IMG/VR virus record: IMGVR_UViG_3300009094_000023
Coordinates: 1-53,156 of that record
DNA: 53,156 bases
Reading direction: 5' to 3' (one strand)
Source of the DNA: a virus
The position numbers were made by a program, and so were the translations under genes. The notes under the pieces were generated by a model that did not search any database, was not told where the DNA came from, and worked only from the letters and a program-made list of their open reading frames with translations. Positions 46,285 through 53,048 of the stretch are shown piece after piece; position 1 is the stretch's first letter; each line of letters begins with the position of its first letter.

Positions 46285-47169
46285 TCAGTACGGCGGGTAC
46301 TGTGACTGCGGCTGGCCGTGGTGGTTCACCGGCGGACCCTGCGGGGGTGCCGACTGTGCCGCCGCCTCGTAGAACGATCCCGGCTGCTGCGGGGGCGGCG
46401 GGGGTGGACCCTGCTGCTGGTAGTACCCGGGCGGCGGCGTGGCCGTGTTCCAGGGCGACGGCTGCTGCGGCGGCGGGGCCGGTGGCTGCCACTGCTGCGG
46501 TGGTGCCTGGGGCGGGTAGCCCTGAGGTTGGGCCGGTGGGTACGCCTGGGGGCTCTGCCACCCCTGCTGCTGGGGCGGGGGCGCCCCGTAGCCCGGCTGG
46601 GCTGGCGGATACTGCTGGGGCGGGTAACCGTAGCCCTGTTGCGGCGGATACTGCGGCGCCGGTGGGGTGGCCGGGGCCTGGTAGGGGGCCGGGGCCGGGA
46701 TCTGCATGAACTCCGGGTGGGCGGTGAGGAAGTTGTTGGCCGCGGCATTGGCGGCCGGGTTCGCGGACATGTCGATGATGTCGTACGGGTTCGTCTTGTC
46801 CGGGTTGCCGTAGGCGTCGACCGGGGTCGGCTTCTGTCGCCACATGAGCAGCTTGGTTTCGCCGACGGACCGCTTCAGGGCGCCGATCAGGGTGCCCGTG
46901 TGGATCATGGCCTCCGGATAGATCTTGCCCAGGCTGCCATCCTGATTCTGCCAGTTGAGGTCGACGACGGAGACCTGCAGCGCGTTGTTGAGCATGGGCT
47001 CCTTGCCCGGCCTACGCTGCCAGCCGTCGGGGCAGTGTTTGGTCACCACCCCCTTGGCCTCGGCGTGGATCCGCAGGAGCAGCAGGTGTCCCTGCTGTTT
47101 CATCGGATCGAAGTAGTCCTCGGGGCTCTGGGAGCCCTGAGTGTTCACTGGGGTCCAGGGACTCGTCAT
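46285..47169 (-). CDS. ssDNA-binding-like protein with Pro/Gln/Tyr-rich tail
   Basis: 294 residues. First 125 residues resemble the small phage proteins that may be single-strand DNA-binding (LLLLRIHAEAKGVVT, VSVVDLNWQNQDGS, EAMIHTGTLIGALKRSVGET). Residues about 125-294 are nearly only P, Q, Y, G and A (QYPPQQGYGYPP and similar), an unstructured tail like those of SSB proteins and of phase-separating proteins. Sits beside the nuclease and primase genes. Confidence 0.75.
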   Translation of the reverse strand: MTSPWTPVNTQGSQSPEDYFDPMKQQGHLLLLRIHAEAKGVVTKHCPDGWQRRPGKEPMLNNALQVSVVDLNWQNQDGSLGKIYPEAMIHTGTLIGALKRSVGETKLLMWRQKPTPVDAYGNPDKTNPYDIIDMSANPAANAAANNFLTAHPEFMQIPAPAPYQAPATPPAPQYPPQQGYGYPPQQYPPAQPGYGAPPPQQQGWQSPQAYPPAQPQGYPPQAPPQQWQPPAPPPQQPSPWNTATPPPGYYQQQGPPPPPPQQPGSFYEAAAQSAPPQGPPVNHHGQPQSQYPPY

Positions 47170-48137
47170 TCCTTCTCCTTCTTCCTTCCGCCCGGCTGGT
47201 ATCCGGGGCAGCCCTTGTCTGTGGCGCCCAGCTCCGCCGGTAGATACTTGTCGTACATGGGGCAGTAGGTGCACTCGTAACTGGGACTCGCGGGAACCTG
47301 GTTCCATTTGTTCGGGTTGTTCAGGATGTCCATGTTGCGTAGATCCGCGGCCAGCTGGTACGGCCGGGCGATGTACTGCTGGGCCAGGGCCTCATCGTAC
47401 GACTCCGCCCAGACGTACATGTCCCGCAGCCACCCCGACCGGGGCACGAAGGCCAGGCAGATGTAGCGGATCATCTTGCCCTTGTCCCGCAGGCCCTTGG
47501 CGTAGATCATCTGCTGCACCCGGTACTTCAGCGGCGGCCCCTGCTTGCGGACCTTGTCCATCACGTCCTTGCCCGCGGACTTCAGGTCCACCAGGACGTC
47601 GTCCCGGTTGAAGTCCGCCCGGCCCCGGATGTTCGGATCCGCCTGCACCCACTCCTCGATCGACCACCGCGGGGCGTGCGGATGAGCCGACTGGTACGCC
47701 TTCACCGCGTCCTCGACCCGGGAATGGATCGCCGACCCCACGAACCCGGGCCACGGGTCCGTCATGTCGTGCCCCAGGTCGTCGCGGGTCAACCCCATCA
47801 CCCGGTACGCGAGTCGCCGGTCGCAGTCCACGCCCAGCTCCGACGGGCCGATGTTGACCTGGCGGCTGCGGGGCGCGTTGTGCTCGGACCAGAGAAGCAT
47901 CGTGGTGAACTCGGACTTGATGGCCGACGCCATCGCGGGTTCCGGCACCGCTCCGATCTTGGGGTCGAGGGGGGTGATGGGCCCTTCGAGCGGCGGCACC
48001 GTCGGCGGCGGAGGCATCAGTTCGATGTCCTGGGGCACTGGGTCGCAATTGGGATGGTTCAGCATGCCCAGGGCGGCCATGGTCGCGTTAAGAGGTTTGC
48101 CGCAGGTGTGGCAGTCGCGCCCGATCACCTCCGGCAT
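47166..48137 (-). CDS. RecB/Cas4-like exonuclease with Fe-S-type Cys
   Basis: 323 residues from ATG 48137. N-terminal zinc-like motif (CHTCGK...HPNC). PD-(D/E)XK core: H138, D175 in RGRAD, D184-x-K186 in LVDLK, and Y205...QQM. C105 plus a C-terminal cluster (CTYCPMY, KGCPGY) give the four Cys of the iron-sulfur-type Cas4/AddB nuclease family. Likely acts in DNA replication or recombination. Confidence 0.85.
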   Translation of the reverse strand: MPEVIGRDCHTCGKPLNATMAALGMLNHPNCDPVPQDIELMPPPPTVPPLEGPITPLDPKIGAVPEPAMASAIKSEFTTMLLWSEHNAPRSRQVNIGPSELGVDCDRRLAYRVMGLTRDDLGHDMTDPWPGFVGSAIHSRVEDAVKAYQSAHPHAPRWSIEEWVQADPNIRGRADFNRDDVLVDLKSAGKDVMDKVRKQGPPLKYRVQQMIYAKGLRDKGKMIRYICLAFVPRSGWLRDMYVWAESYDEALAQQYIARPYQLAADLRNMDILNNPNKWNQVPASPSYECTYCPMYDKYLPAELGATDKGCPGYQPGGRKKEKE

Positions 48138-48556
48138 GCGGCGGCCTCGTTCCGGGTGATCCATTCGCCGAAGGTGCCCAGCTCGATCGGCGCTATCCCG
48201 CGGTCGGAGAGACGTATCCGCAGGAACGGGGTGGACATGCCGAGCCGGGACGCCGCGATCCGCAACGGGACGATGTCGCCCCAGACCATCTGTTCCGACT
48301 GCAACCAGTCGTCGACGATGGTGAACCCTTCGTGCAGTTCGGCGACCTTGACCGCGGTCCGGAAGTGCACCCACTGCACCTGGCCGGTCTCCCAGCGACC
48401 CACTTGTGCTCCGTGGGATCCGAGGAGACCGGCCAGATAGTTGCGACTGATTCCGGTGGTTTTGCGCAATGTGCCCAGCCAGCCCCCCTTCACCAGGTCG
48501 GTGCCTTTGCGCACCTTCTCCTGGTCGGGCACAGGGTCCACTGGCTGCTGTTTCAT
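48125..48556 (-). CDS. XRE-type HTH regulator
   Basis: 143 residues. Residues about 30-55 (TLRKTTGISRNYLAGLLGSH, then GAQVGRWETGQVQ) form the helix-turn-helix; the C-terminal part (VWGDIVPLRIAASRLGMSTP) is another HTH-like piece. Overlaps the nuclease gene by 13 bp. Candidate controller of the right-arm genes. Confidence 0.75.
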   Translation of the reverse strand: MKQQPVDPVPDQEKVRKGTDLVKGGWLGTLRKTTGISRNYLAGLLGSHGAQVGRWETGQVQWVHFRTAVKVAELHEGFTIVDDWLQSEQMVWGDIVPLRIAASRLGMSTPFLRIRLSDRGIAPIELGTFGEWITRNEAAACRR

Positions 48557-48600
48557 GCGTTACCTCCAGATCAAATACTATCATCCGGAGGGGGGTGTGC
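48557..48600 (-). promoter_or_regulatory. Possible promoter region of the regulator operon
   Basis: Minus-strand sequence GATAGTATTTGATC with TAGTAT (about 48580-48575) as -10, followed by TCTGGAGG ribosome site before ATG 48556. The -35 is not clear. Provides a possible second start for the replication genes. Confidence 0.4.
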
Positions 48601-48813
48601 CTAGTTCTGTCGCTCCTTTTGGAACGCCTGTTCCATCTTGATCAGGAGCTGGTACGGGGTGGGGCCACTGAGATCGTTGACGTAGGTACGCCGGACGTCG
48701 GCGAACACCTGACGGATGTGACCGTGTATCTTCTCCTCGGCATCGTAGAGGACCGCCAGGACATACAGTTTCGTCACGGCGGCGGCCATCCCCACGACCT
48801 GCTCATCCTCCAA
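48601..48813 (-). CDS. Hypothetical helical protein
   Basis: 70 residues; amphipathic helices (EEKIHGHIRQVFADVRRTYV, LLIKMEQAFQKERQ). Overlaps the upstream gene by 11 bp. No family recognised. Confidence 0.6.
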   Translation of the reverse strand: MEDEQVVGMAAAVTKLYVLAVLYDAEEKIHGHIRQVFADVRRTYVNDLSGPTPYQLLIKMEQAFQKERQN

Positions 48814-49105
48814 GCTCGGCCTCCATCTCCGCCACGTCGGCCTCGGACAACCACCGGTACCAGTACTTGTCGGGCCAGGAGTCGCGGGCGTGGGGACCGT
48901 GGAGGGTCAGCTCGGTGGAGTACATGTCCGGCAGCAGGTCCCAGACACCGGCGACCCCCACGGCGCCGGGACCCGACACGGCTTCCACGATTAGTAGGTA
49001 CTCGTCCCCGTTCTGGGTGGTGGACAGGATCCACAGGTCCTTGCGGGCCTCCAGTTCCTTGTCCTCCAGCCGCAGGGCGTGGGCGATCAGCTCCTCACGA
49101 CCCAT
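48803..49105 (-). CDS. Hypothetical protein
   Basis: 100 residues. Acidic, with a middle beta region (ILSTTQNGDEYLLIVEAVSG) and a C-terminal DKYWYRWLSEADVAEMEAEL helix. Not recognised. Confidence 0.6.
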   Translation of the reverse strand: MGREELIAHALRLEDKELEARKDLWILSTTQNGDEYLLIVEAVSGPGAVGVAGVWDLLPDMYSTELTLHGPHARDSWPDKYWYRWLSEADVAEMEAELGG

Positions 49106-49307
49106 CTTTCCTCAGCCTCTCATATGGGTGGTCTGTCACCTGAGCCCAGTTGATCTCGGCGTCGAAGGGATTCATGTTCATGTAGGGAAAATAGGGAGCG
49201 CCGTCACAATCCGTGCCCTCCCACCACATTTCCACCATTGGTGTCAATCGGGACGGGTGAAAGACGAGACGGACATGAACGGGGCCATCTGGTGCATCGC
49301 TACTCAT
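49095..49307 (-). CDS. Hypothetical protein
   Basis: 70 residues; beta-like (VHVRLVFHPSRLTPMVEMWW) with a short aromatic middle. Overlaps its neighbours by 8-11 bp. Not recognised. Confidence 0.6.
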   Translation of the reverse strand: MSSDAPDGPVHVRLVFHPSRLTPMVEMWWEGTDCDGAPYFPYMNMNPFDAEINWAQVTDHPYERLRKDGS

Positions 49308-49632
49308 CGGTCCCGATCACCTCCAGTGCCTGCCAGCACACGTCAGCCCGGCACCGGCGGATGTCCTCCGGGTAACTGTGCCCTGCGTAGCTGTGGACCA
49401 TCTCCGCCAGGTCCAGCGCCTCGGCCCGCAGCGCCTCGATCCTGGCCATGGCTCGGCCCAGCTTCTGCTCGCCCTCCAGCCACTGATTAACGGCTACGTC
49501 CCGCTGCCTCCATGCCTTATGGGCCAGATCCTCCCACTTCGCCCGATGGCTCTCCAGGACCCTGGCCGTGGCCGCGATGTCCTGCTCGATCCCCTGATAC
49601 GCGATCTCCGGGAATTCTGGATCATTGCTCAC
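49300..49632 (-). CDS. Coiled-coil protein
   Basis: 110 residues. Long amphipathic helix (IEQDIAATARVLESHRAKWE; QLEGEQKLGRAMARIEALRA-type) and a C-terminal Cys/His cluster (YAGHSYPEDIRRCRADVCWQ). Function unknown. Confidence 0.6.
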   Translation of the reverse strand: MSNDPEFPEIAYQGIEQDIAATARVLESHRAKWEDLAHKAWRQRDVAVNQWLEGEQKLGRAMARIEALRAEALDLAEMVHSYAGHSYPEDIRRCRADVCWQALEVIGTDE

Positions 49633-49777
49633 CGTTGATCACCTTCAATGCCTCTAGACACTCAGGATCCGTGCAGAGATGCGGGCCGCCGGGAGTCCCG
49701 TGCACCTCATGGTGCAACCGGACCAGCAGGACTATGGCCAGCGTCAGAAGCGTGATCCGGCCCTCTGCGTCACTCAT
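49622..49777 (-). CDS. 51-residue membrane-type peptide
   Basis: ATG 49777. Hydrophobic N-terminal stretch (ITLLTLAIVLLVRLHHEVHG) and a Cys-x4-Cys end (LCTDPECLEAL). Overlaps both neighbours; typical of the small-gene operon. Confidence 0.55.
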   Translation of the reverse strand: MSDAEGRITLLTLAIVLLVRLHHEVHGTPGGPHLCTDPECLEALKVINGEQ

Positions 49778-50033
49778 CAGCAGTCCCCCCGGTGACCAGG
49801 TGGGACCGCAGCCACTCGGCAACAGCGAACTTCTGATGAGTCTGCCAGTACATGGGAGCCGCGAAGGGCTCGTTCTCCGCAGCCCTGGCCAGCGCCTCGA
49901 TGATGATCGGGATCGCGGCATCCACGGCCATCTCGGCAACCTGATCCTCCCACCAGCCGTCATAGCTGTGTGTCACCAGGTCTTTGGCGGCATCCATCGC
50001 CGCCTCGTAACCGGGGACCTTAGACCACGTCAC
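49770..50033 (-). CDS. Hypothetical helical protein
   Basis: 87 residues. Helices rich in Ala (DQVAEMAVDAAIPIIIEALA) with two Trp clusters. Overlaps the upstream small gene by 14 bp. Not recognised. Confidence 0.6.
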   Translation of the reverse strand: MTWSKVPGYEAAMDAAKDLVTHSYDGWWEDQVAEMAVDAAIPIIIEALARAAENEPFAAPMYWQTHQKFAVAEWLRSHLVTGGTADE

Positions 50034-50166
50034 GCTTACCCGCCTCCCTCATCACGATGTCCACCAGTATCTGGGTCAGCTCGCCGTTCATGAACCCGGC
50101 ATTGTCCTCGGCCGCGAGGATGTCCCGGGCATGGGCACACTGCTCACCCGGCTTCTTCGGTATCAC
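50020..50166 (-). CDS. 48-residue hypothetical protein
   Basis: GTG 50166, ribosome site GGGAGG five bases upstream, stop TAA 50022-50020. Helical (LTQILVDIVMREAG) with a Cys/His pair (EQCAHARD). Overlaps the upstream stop by 4 bp, so it is part of the operon. Too short to classify. Confidence 0.55.
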   Translation of the reverse strand: MIPKKPGEQCAHARDILAAEDNAGFMNGELTQILVDIVMREAGKRDVV

Positions 50167-50351
50167 GTCGCCTCCCTACATCTGCATCTGATGAGAAAAA
50201 TGAGCCGCCAGCCGATCCTGACCTGCCACCTGCGGGACGACGTAAGGTGGTCACCGCATGGATGCAGGAAGGGCGCATGGCCGCAGTCCGCGCAGGTACC
50301 GGTGTCCCGGGGGTCCCAGGAGCGGTCAGCCCTGACCGTGATCCACGGCAC
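50163..50351 (-). CDS. Small Cys/His-rich basic protein
   Basis: 62 residues from GTG 50351 in another frame than the end of the HU-like gene. CADCGHAPFLHPCGDH is a likely zinc site; the C terminus is basic and hydrophobic. Stop overlaps the next gene start by 4 bp, which supports translation. Confidence 0.55.
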   Translation of the reverse strand: MPWITVRADRSWDPRDTGTCADCGHAPFLHPCGDHLTSSRRWQVRIGWRLIFLIRCRCREAT

Positions 50352-50625
50352 TGTCGGCCACCAGGTTCTTCAAGTTCTGCGACGGCCGGAACCGCACCAC
50401 CGTCGTGGCCGGGATGTGGACCGCCTCGCCGGTACGCGGGTTGCGACCGGTCCGGGCGGCCTGGGGCTGGGCGACGAAGACCCCGAAGAGCCGCAGCTTC
50501 ACCGGCTCCCCGGTCCCCACGCACGATGCGATCTCCTCCATGGTCTCGTTCAGGACCTCCTCCACCGTGGCGTACGGCAGGGCCGTGGTGGCTGCGACCG
50601 CGGCGACCAGCTCATGCTTGTTCAC
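50326..50625 (-). CDS. HU/IHF-family DNA-binding protein
   Basis: 99 residues from GTG 50625. NKHELVAAVAATTALPYATV, RLFGVFVAQPQAARTGRNPR and VVRFRPSQNLKNLV match the HU dimer fold with its DNA-bending arm (RTGRNPRTGE). Phage HU-like proteins compact DNA or assist replication and packaging. Overlaps the upstream regulator by 14 bp. Confidence 0.85.
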   Translation of the reverse strand: MNKHELVAAVAATTALPYATVEEVLNETMEEIASCVGTGEPVKLRLFGVFVAQPQAARTGRNPRTGEAVHIPATTVVRFRPSQNLKNLVADSAVDHGQG

Positions 50626-51034
50626 TGTTCTTCTCCTCCATCGGTTTCCATCGGACATCATGATCAGCTAGGCACACCTTGCAGGCATACCCGGTAGGCG
50701 GGTTGTCCTGGCAGTGGGTACAGGCCGGGCCTGCGAAATCAGCCAGCCAAGACAGGGTGGTGTTGAGGGTGGCCGCGAACAGTAGGGCCTCGTCCAAGGT
50801 CAACGTGGATCGGCGGTTGTTCTCCAGATTCGTGATGACGCTACGGTTCAGGGTACTTTCGACCCCTTCGCGTAGAGCCGCTTTCAGGACCTCCTCCTCC
50901 AGTCGCTGCGCGGACCAACCTTTCTGCTCCCGCAGTATCCGCACATTGCGGACGAACCGCTGGACCCGCGGGGACTGCTCGGATACTCGGAGCCGATGCT
51001 GAGTCCCCGGCATCGTCGGGGTTACGTCACTCAT
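50612..51034 (-). CDS. XRE-type HTH regulator with Cys4 tail
   Basis: 140 residues from ATG 51034. HTH at about residues 33-85 (RNVRILREQKGWSAQRLEEE, SVITNLENNRRSTLTLDEAL), as in actinobacterial XRE proteins, then CTHCQDNPPTGYACKVC, a Cys4 zinc site. The zinc part is the sort used for partner or DNA binding. Possible repressor of the right-arm transcripts. Confidence 0.8.
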   Translation of the reverse strand: MSDVTPTMPGTQHRLRVSEQSPRVQRFVRNVRILREQKGWSAQRLEEEVLKAALREGVESTLNRSVITNLENNRRSTLTLDEALLFAATLNTTLSWLADFAGPACTHCQDNPPTGYACKVCLADHDVRWKPMEEKNSEQA

Positions 51035-51122
51035 CTGCTTCCTCCCGGTCCCGGACCTGCCGGTCCCAGTCTTCGGCATTCTGCGCCCGGTACTCCCAGG
51101 CGTCCTCGAAATCAGGATCCAT
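51027..51122 (-). CDS. 31-residue acidic peptide
   Basis: ATG 51122 to TGA 51027; MDPDFEDAWEYRAQNAEDWD followed by a basic/acid helix. It overlaps the neighbouring stop (TGATG) and start (ATGAGTGA), which is the operon pattern. Function unknown. Confidence 0.5.
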   Translation of the reverse strand: MDPDFEDAWEYRAQNAEDWDRQVRDREEADE

Positions 51123-51346
51123 CACGACATCCCTGCCGCATGCTGGTTGCGTTCCGCCGCCCAGTTGACCAGGGCCGTGCAGTACATGAACTGGAAATCC
51201 TCAGCAGTCAGGTCGTTTTCGGCCGCCATGCCTGCGGCAACCGCATCCCGTGGGGTGAGCCCGAGTCGCAACAGTTCCTGGATCTTGCGTACCAGGACCC
51301 GCTGCTCCTGCAGCACCTTCTCCAGATCCATCACCGGCTCATCCAT
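51122..51346 (-). CDS. Hypothetical protein
   Basis: 74 residues from ATG 51346. Helical (MDLEKVLQEQRVLVRKIQEL, AAENDLTAEDFQFMYCTALV). The pattern resembles its upstream neighbour in length and helix order, so the two could be old duplicates. Confidence 0.6.
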   Translation of the reverse strand: MDEPVMDLEKVLQEQRVLVRKIQELLRLGLTPRDAVAAGMAAENDLTAEDFQFMYCTALVNWAAERNQHAAGMS

Positions 51347-51563
51347 CACCGGCCCCCGCGGCCTCGTTGTACGCCTCGGCGAGGAGAGCGAACAGCATGA
51401 CGTTGAACTCGTGGATCTGCTCCTTCGGGCAGTCGTCGATCGACACCCCAAGCCCCCGGTTCACCACCTCCTCAAAGGTGGCCCCGAACTGGAGGGCCAA
51501 TCGGATCGGTTGCACCGCCAGTAGCACCATGGCACGCAGTTGCGTCATCTCCTGGGAATCCAA
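51339..51563 (-). CDS. Hypothetical protein
   Basis: 74 residues. Helical, hydrophobic centre (MTQLRAMVLLAVQPIRLALQ) and IHEFNVMLFALLAEAYNEAA. Not recognised; overlaps both neighbours. Confidence 0.6.
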   Translation of the reverse strand: MDSQEMTQLRAMVLLAVQPIRLALQFGATFEEVVNRGLGVSIDDCPKEQIHEFNVMLFALLAEAYNEAAGAGDG

Positions 51564-51712
51564 GACCGCACCTCCGACGGCTTGCGTAGCTTCATCCCCT
51601 GCGGCCCGATCACCAGGACCTCACGTCCCGCAAGCAACTGCTCACGGATGTCAGCCTCCATAGCTGCCGTCTTACCATTACGACGAGAAGTAAGGAGGAT
51701 CCCCGGCTTCAT
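51545..51712 (-). CDS. 55-residue protein with SRRNGKT motif
   Basis: ATG 51712. Near the N terminus LLTSRRNGKTAAMEADIREQ resembles a short P-loop (R-x-GKT), followed by LAGREVLVIGPQGMKLR. Small basic protein; the loop lacks the full Walker A so nucleotide binding is uncertain. Overlaps both neighbours. Confidence 0.5.
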   Translation of the reverse strand: MKPGILLTSRRNGKTAAMEADIREQLLAGREVLVIGPQGMKLRKPSEVRSWIPRR

Positions 51713-51939
51713 CACAGCACCTCCGCCGTCGTCAACAGGACCAGGGCCACCGCGAGGAGACCGGGGGCGGCATCCCGGGACGGCTCATCCGCCCCGATCC
51801 CGATGGCCAGGCGCCCCGCGATCTCGATCGGGTCCACGCCCTCGTTCAACTTCTCCCGCACGAACGCCACGTCCCGCGTCAACCATTCCACGCACAACTG
51901 GTAGCCCCGTTGCGGAGTCATCGGCTCAGTCACCTGCAT
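51712..51939 (-). CDS. Hypothetical protein
   Basis: 75 residues. Helical (LCVEWLTRDVAFVREKLNEG) and an apolar C terminus (PGLLAVALVLLTTAEVL). TGATG overlap with the downstream gene. Not recognised. Confidence 0.6.
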   Translation of the reverse strand: MQVTEPMTPQRGYQLCVEWLTRDVAFVREKLNEGVDPIEIAGRLAIGIGADEPSRDAAPGLLAVALVLLTTAEVL

Positions 51940-52228
51940 CCTCCTGCGTCGCGTCCTTCATCCGACTGGCGCACAGGGTGACCAGCATCTCCATGGCCAG
52001 GAACCGGACCTGGCTCTCCGGCATCCGGTTCATGATGATGTCGACGGCCGCGCGGGAATAGCACCCGGGCTGGCAGTCGTGTGGGACCAGCAGATGGCCG
52101 CTAAGCTCCTGCGCCATCAGGAACGCGATGTTGTCCAGCAGATGCTCCTGCACCTCCCGCGCGTCGGCCAGATCCTCCTGCGGGTTCTCGTCACCGTAGG
52201 GGTACACCCGGAAACTAGGCTCGGTCAC
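51926..52228 (-). CDS. PHDC-motif protein, paralogue of left-arm gene 1126-1422
   Basis: 100 residues. HLLVPHDCQPGC and MPESQVRFLAMEML align with the left-arm protein. It sits four genes from the right end, matching the fourth gene of the left arm in position relative to the end. Function unknown; a matched pair in both arms suggests that the end-proximal regions share ancestry. Confidence 0.75.
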   Translation of the reverse strand: MTEPSFRVYPYGDENPQEDLADAREVQEHLLDNIAFLMAQELSGHLLVPHDCQPGCYSRAAVDIIMNRMPESQVRFLAMEMLVTLCASRMKDATQEDAGD

Positions 52229-52557
52229 TCTTCCTCCTTCATCCGTACGTCAACTGGCAGCTTCTCCCGGAAGCCGTCGAACCATGCCTCACCGTCGGGG
52301 GTGAGCCACCACCGCCCGTCACTCTTCACCACGTGGCCGCGGGCCTCCATGATCTTCAGCTTCCGGTCACACCGGTACTCCTCCACCCGGCCCTCGAATC
52401 CGCCGCCGTGCAACCTGCGCCTGGTCCGGGCCACCTGCATCATGCTCCGGCCGCTGGGAGCGATCCGGACCCGCGTCGGGTTCGCCACGATCGCGCGGGC
52501 TACGCCGTACAGCTCCCACTCCTTGGGCTGCAGGATCCCCATCTGACCCCGGCTCAT
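52225..52557 (-). CDS. Winged-helix-like protein
   Basis: 110 residues. C-terminal part (EYRCDRKLKIMEARGHVVKS, GRWWLTPDGEAW) has the strand-helix-wing pattern of a winged helix, and the N terminus is helical and basic. Possible transcription regulator. Overlaps both neighbours by 4 bp. Confidence 0.65.
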   Translation of the reverse strand: MSRGQMGILQPKEWELYGVARAIVANPTRVRIAPSGRSMMQVARTRRRLHGGGFEGRVEEYRCDRKLKIMEARGHVVKSDGRWWLTPDGEAWFDGFREKLPVDVRMKEEE

Positions 52558-53048
52558 GACGCCTCCCCCGCAGCTTCCCGGATGTACTGCAGGAACGTCT
52601 TGTTGTGCAAGGCGTACGGGGACCGTTTCGCACGGATCAGCTCGACCGCACCGGGCATGTCGTACCCCAGTTTCATCAGGGCGAACGCCACCACAAGCCC
52701 CGACTGGTTGTACCCCGCCTGGCAGCGCACCAGGACCTTCATGCCCGCTTCGACTAGCGCTGCGACATTCGCGGCGTACCGGACCACAGCGGCCAGCTCC
52801 TCATCGGTCAGGTCGCCGTCAGGGATCGGGAAATGGAAGTGCGTCACCCCGACGTCGGGACCGCACGCCCGAGTCACAGCGTCCCCGCGGCCCCAATAGA
52901 AGGAGAAGACGGCGTCGAATTCCCTGCCGACCCGCACCATGGATCCGTCGGTCCAATACTGCGTGGTGACCTGGCCGCCCTGGAACAGGCCCGGGACGAT
53001 CTCGTTCCAGGGATCATCGGGATAGGGGATGTATGCCACTCCACTCAT
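52554..53048 (-). CDS. Tyrosine/dual-specificity phosphatase fold, catalytic residues altered
   Basis: 164 residues, first gene of the right arm; first five codons lie in the inverted repeat. The fold is recognisable (VFSFYWGRGD, HFHFPIPDGD, MKVLVRCQAGYNQSGLV, TFLQYIREAAG). The P-loop should be HC-x5-R; here it is R-C-QAGYN-Q-S, so His and the essential Arg are both changed while Cys and Gly remain. Either a phosphate-binding pseudoenzyme or a strongly modified enzyme. Confidence 0.8.
   Translation of the reverse strand: MSGVAYIPYPDDPWNEIVPGLFQGGQVTTQYWTDGSMVRVGREFDAVFSFYWGRGDAVTRACGPDVGVTHFHFPIPDGDLTDEELAAVVRYAANVAALVEAGMKVLVRCQAGYNQSGLVVAFALMKLGYDMPGAVELIRAKRSPYALHNKTFLQYIREAAGEAS

Noticed and set aside
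46095-46709. Rightward 204-codon frame
   Set aside because: It is opposite the Pro/Gln-rich gene and shows the low-complexity composition of a shadow.
48601-52557. CRISPR-like or other direct repeats among the many small right-arm genes
   Set aside because: No regular repeats were seen; similarity is only in gene length and composition.
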